Below are positions 60,920 to 64,000 of a stretch of DNA of 64,000 bases, one piece after another (position 1 is the stretch's first letter; every line of letters starts with the position of its first letter). The notes below the pieces were generated by a model. It saw only the letters and a program-made list of their open reading frames with translations. It did not search any database and was not told the DNA's origin. The stretch lies in assembly GCF_024171785.1 (NCBI RefSeq), contig NZ_JAMTCK010000008.1, positions 361,296 to 425,295 on the forward strand, in the 5' to 3' direction. The translations under genes and the position numbers were made by a program. This stretch comes from Goodfellowiella coeruleoviolacea. Lineage in GTDB: Bacteria; Actinomycetota; Actinomycetes; Mycobacteriales; Pseudonocardiaceae.

Positions 60920-61777
60920 GTGAGTGACAACGAACTGGGCGAGTTCCTGCGTGACCGGCGCGAGGCGGTCACCCCCGCACAGGTCGGGTTGCCCGCCGGG
61001 CCCCGGCGCCGGGTGCCCGGGCTGCGCCGTGCCGAGCTGGCCACGCTCGCCGGGGTGAGCGTGGACTACCTCACCCGGTTGGAACAGGGCCGGGACCGGC
61101 ACCCGTCACCGCAGGTGCTCGGCGCGCTCGCGGACGCCCTGCTGCTGTCCACCACCGACCGGGACCGCCTCCAGCTGCTGTGGGCCAGGACCAAGCCCCG
61201 GCACATGTGCCCGAGGGCGATCACGCCCCCGGACCGCACGGCGCGGGCGAGCCTGCTCGCCCTGCTCGACCGGCTCGAACCAACCCCGGCGATCGTGGTC
61301 AACCGGCTGGGCGAGGTGCTCGCGCACACCGCCGGCTACGAGCGGCTGGCCCGGCCGGTGGGCCTGCTGGACGGGCGTCAGCCCAGCCTGGTCCGGTTCG
61401 TGTTCACCGATCCCCGGGCGCGGTCGACCTACCTGGACTGGGACCGGGTCGCCGACGAGCAGATCAGCGACCTCAAGGCCGACTCGCACGGCAGCGACCC
61501 GGTGGTCACCCACCTCGCCGACGAACTCGCGGTCACCGCGGGTGCGGCGTTCACCGACCGGTGGCGGGCCGCGGCCAGGCTGCCCAGCCGCACCGGGATG
61601 CAGCGGTGGGCCCACCCCGACGCGGGTGAGCTGCGGCTGAACTACGAGTCGCTGCAGGTGTCCGACATGGACGGTCAGCGGCTCGTCGTGTACCTGCCGG
61701 CGGACGAGGCCACGGCCGGGGCACTGGACCGGCTCACCGGCCGGCAGCCCGGCGCGCTGCGCGTGGTGGCCGGCTGA
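60920..61777 (+). CDS. XRE-family regulator (MmyB-like)
   Basis: 285 aa. N-terminal HTH: ELGEFLRDRREAVTPAQVGL, GLRRAELATLAGVSVDYLTR and LEQGRDRHPSPQVLGALADA. The C-terminal MmyB-like ligand domain includes AIVVNRLGEVLAHTAGYERL and LRLNYESLQVSDMDGQRLVV. Family members bind fatty-acid-like ligands. Divergent from the FMN reductase, which it probably represses. Its stop codon opens a degenerate repeat tract that reaches the converging MerR gene. Confidence 0.92.
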   Translation: MSDNELGEFLRDRREAVTPAQVGLPAGPRRRVPGLRRAELATLAGVSVDYLTRLEQGRDRHPSPQVLGALADALLLSTTDRDRLQLLWARTKPRHMCPRAITPPDRTARASLLALLDRLEPTPAIVVNRLGEVLAHTAGYERLARPVGLLDGRQPSLVRFVFTDPRARSTYLDWDRVADEQISDLKADSHGSDPVVTHLADELAVTAGAAFTDRWRAAARLPSRTGMQRWAHPDAGELRLNYESLQVSDMDGQRLVVYLPADEATAGALDRLTGRQPGALRVVAG

Positions 61778-61875
61778 CGCACCGGGTCACGGGCCCCGAC
61801 GCACCGCGTCACGGTGCCACCCACGCACCGCGTCACCGTGTCACCAGGTCACGGTGTCACGGTGTCACCGCCGCA
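61776..61875. repeat. Degenerate tandem tract between XRE and MerR stops
   Basis: Units of CACCGCGTCACGGTG-like sequence fill the convergent gap. The last codons of the MerR gene (GDTVTP) are themselves encoded by the repeat, so both converging stops lie in or beside it. Confidence 0.6.
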
Positions 61876-62223
61876 CCGCCCGGTGGGCCGCTCGCCGAGC
61901 CCGCGCAGCCGGGCCTGCACCTGGTTGAGGCGTTGGCGCAGCACGGCGATGGTGTCCAGGAGTTCCAGGATGCGCCGGATGCCGGGCACGTTGATGCCCT
62001 CGCGCACGGACAGCTCCCGGATCAGCCGCAGCCGGTCCAGGTCGGCGCGGGAGTACCGGCGCTGCCCGCCGGGCACCCGGTAGGGCTGGATCAGGCCGCT
62101 GCGCTCGTAGCCGCGCAGGGTCTGCGGGTGGATGCCGACGGCCTGCGCGGCCTTGGCGATCGGGTACAGCTCACCCGGTTCCCGGCGGGGTGCGGGTGGC
62201 TGGGCCGGTGGTGGCACGGGCAT
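61849..62223 (-). CDS. hspR: HspR-like MerR-family heat-shock repressor
   Basis: 124 aa. LYPIAKAAQAVGIHPQTLRG, YERSGLIQPYRVPGGQRRYS and LRLIRELSVREGINVPGIRR match the MerR/HspR DNA-binding region; a Leu-rich coiled coil (LDTIAVLRQRLNQVQARLRG) follows. HspR represses the dnaK operon at HAIR sites. It starts 6 nt after the dnaK stop, so grpE and dnaJ, normally between dnaK and hspR, are absent from this operon. The promoter and its HAIR box are outside the window. Confidence 0.85.
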   Translation of the reverse strand: MPVPPPAQPPAPRREPGELYPIAKAAQAVGIHPQTLRGYERSGLIQPYRVPGGQRRYSRADLDRLRLIRELSVREGINVPGIRRILELLDTIAVLRQRLNQVQARLRGLGERPTGRCGGDTVTP

Positions 62224-62229
62224 CGGCGC

Positions 62230-64000
<1,771 letters not shown>

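Overview
The window is very GC-rich, with strong third-position G/C bias, many GTG starts and many 4-nt GTGA/ATGA stop-start overlaps. It carries a complete GlgE (trehalose to alpha-glucan) pathway, an iniB-iniA-iniC cluster with an IniR-like regulator, and a methyltransferase/GH57/GT4 locus syntenic with mycobacterial Rv3030-Rv3032. Together these point to a mycelial actinobacterium, most likely Pseudonocardiales (Pseudonocardiaceae-like). The genus cannot be fixed from the sequence alone.

Layout. (1) 1-631: 5' part of a zinc-metallopeptidase lipoprotein. (2) 0.7-11.2 kb: storage-glucan block, glgE-treS-mak-glgB on the minus strand and a divergent glgP; glgX follows at 16.7-18.9 kb. (3) 11.4-13.8 kb: a membrane/TPR protein and a cysteine dioxygenase-rhodanese operon, preceded by a likely cysteine-attenuator leader peptide. 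(4) 13.9-27.8 kb: a mixed set (Tat-exported intradiol dioxygenase, ABC ATPase, enoyl-CoA hydratase, three methyltransferase-type proteins, acid phosphatase, nucleoside hydrolase, LbH acyltransferase, two unknowns). (5) 28.1-37.6 kb: IniR-like ATPase/LuxR regulator, an Hsp70-like protein, and divergent iniB, iniA, iniC (dynamin-like GTPases). (6) 37.6-40.2 kb: alpha/beta hydrolase, SDR and TetR, with clear palindromic operators. (7) 40.2-52.6 kb: a block syntenic with mycobacterial Rv3032-Rv3024c (GT4, GH57, methyltransferase, a DivIVA-like coiled-coil protein, DegV, etfBA, MFS, iscS, mnmA). (8) 52.6-58.5 kb: an accessory island. Two short CRISPR arrays, with near-identical 130-bp leaders and no cas genes, bracket an XRE-TPR regulator and a graspetide (ATP-grasp RiPP plus PIMT-like methyltransferase) cluster. 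(9) 58.7-64 kb: acyl-CoA synthetase, FMN reductase/XRE pair, HspR-like MerR and a dnaK cut by the window end.

How the genes work together. TreS and Mak convert trehalose to maltose-1-phosphate, GlgE polymerises it, GlgB branches the glucan, and GlgP/GlgX degrade it. The GT4/GH57/methyltransferase trio probably makes a related (in mycobacteria, methylated) glucan. Mycobacterial IniR is reported to respond to trehalose, so the ini cluster may be functionally linked to the same sugar.

Most unusual points. The graspetide cluster sits between paired orphan CRISPR arrays. Its HTH regulator carries an apparent 2-nt frameshift, and its ATP-grasp ligase has an in-frame amber stop followed by 20 codons of plausible family-like C-terminus that run into the usual GTGA overlap with the methyltransferase. 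A dispersed ~60-bp extragenic element occurs five times, always just after gene ends. Degenerate tandem repeats that begin at stop codons occur at four loci. No tRNA, rRNA, transposase or integrase was recognised.
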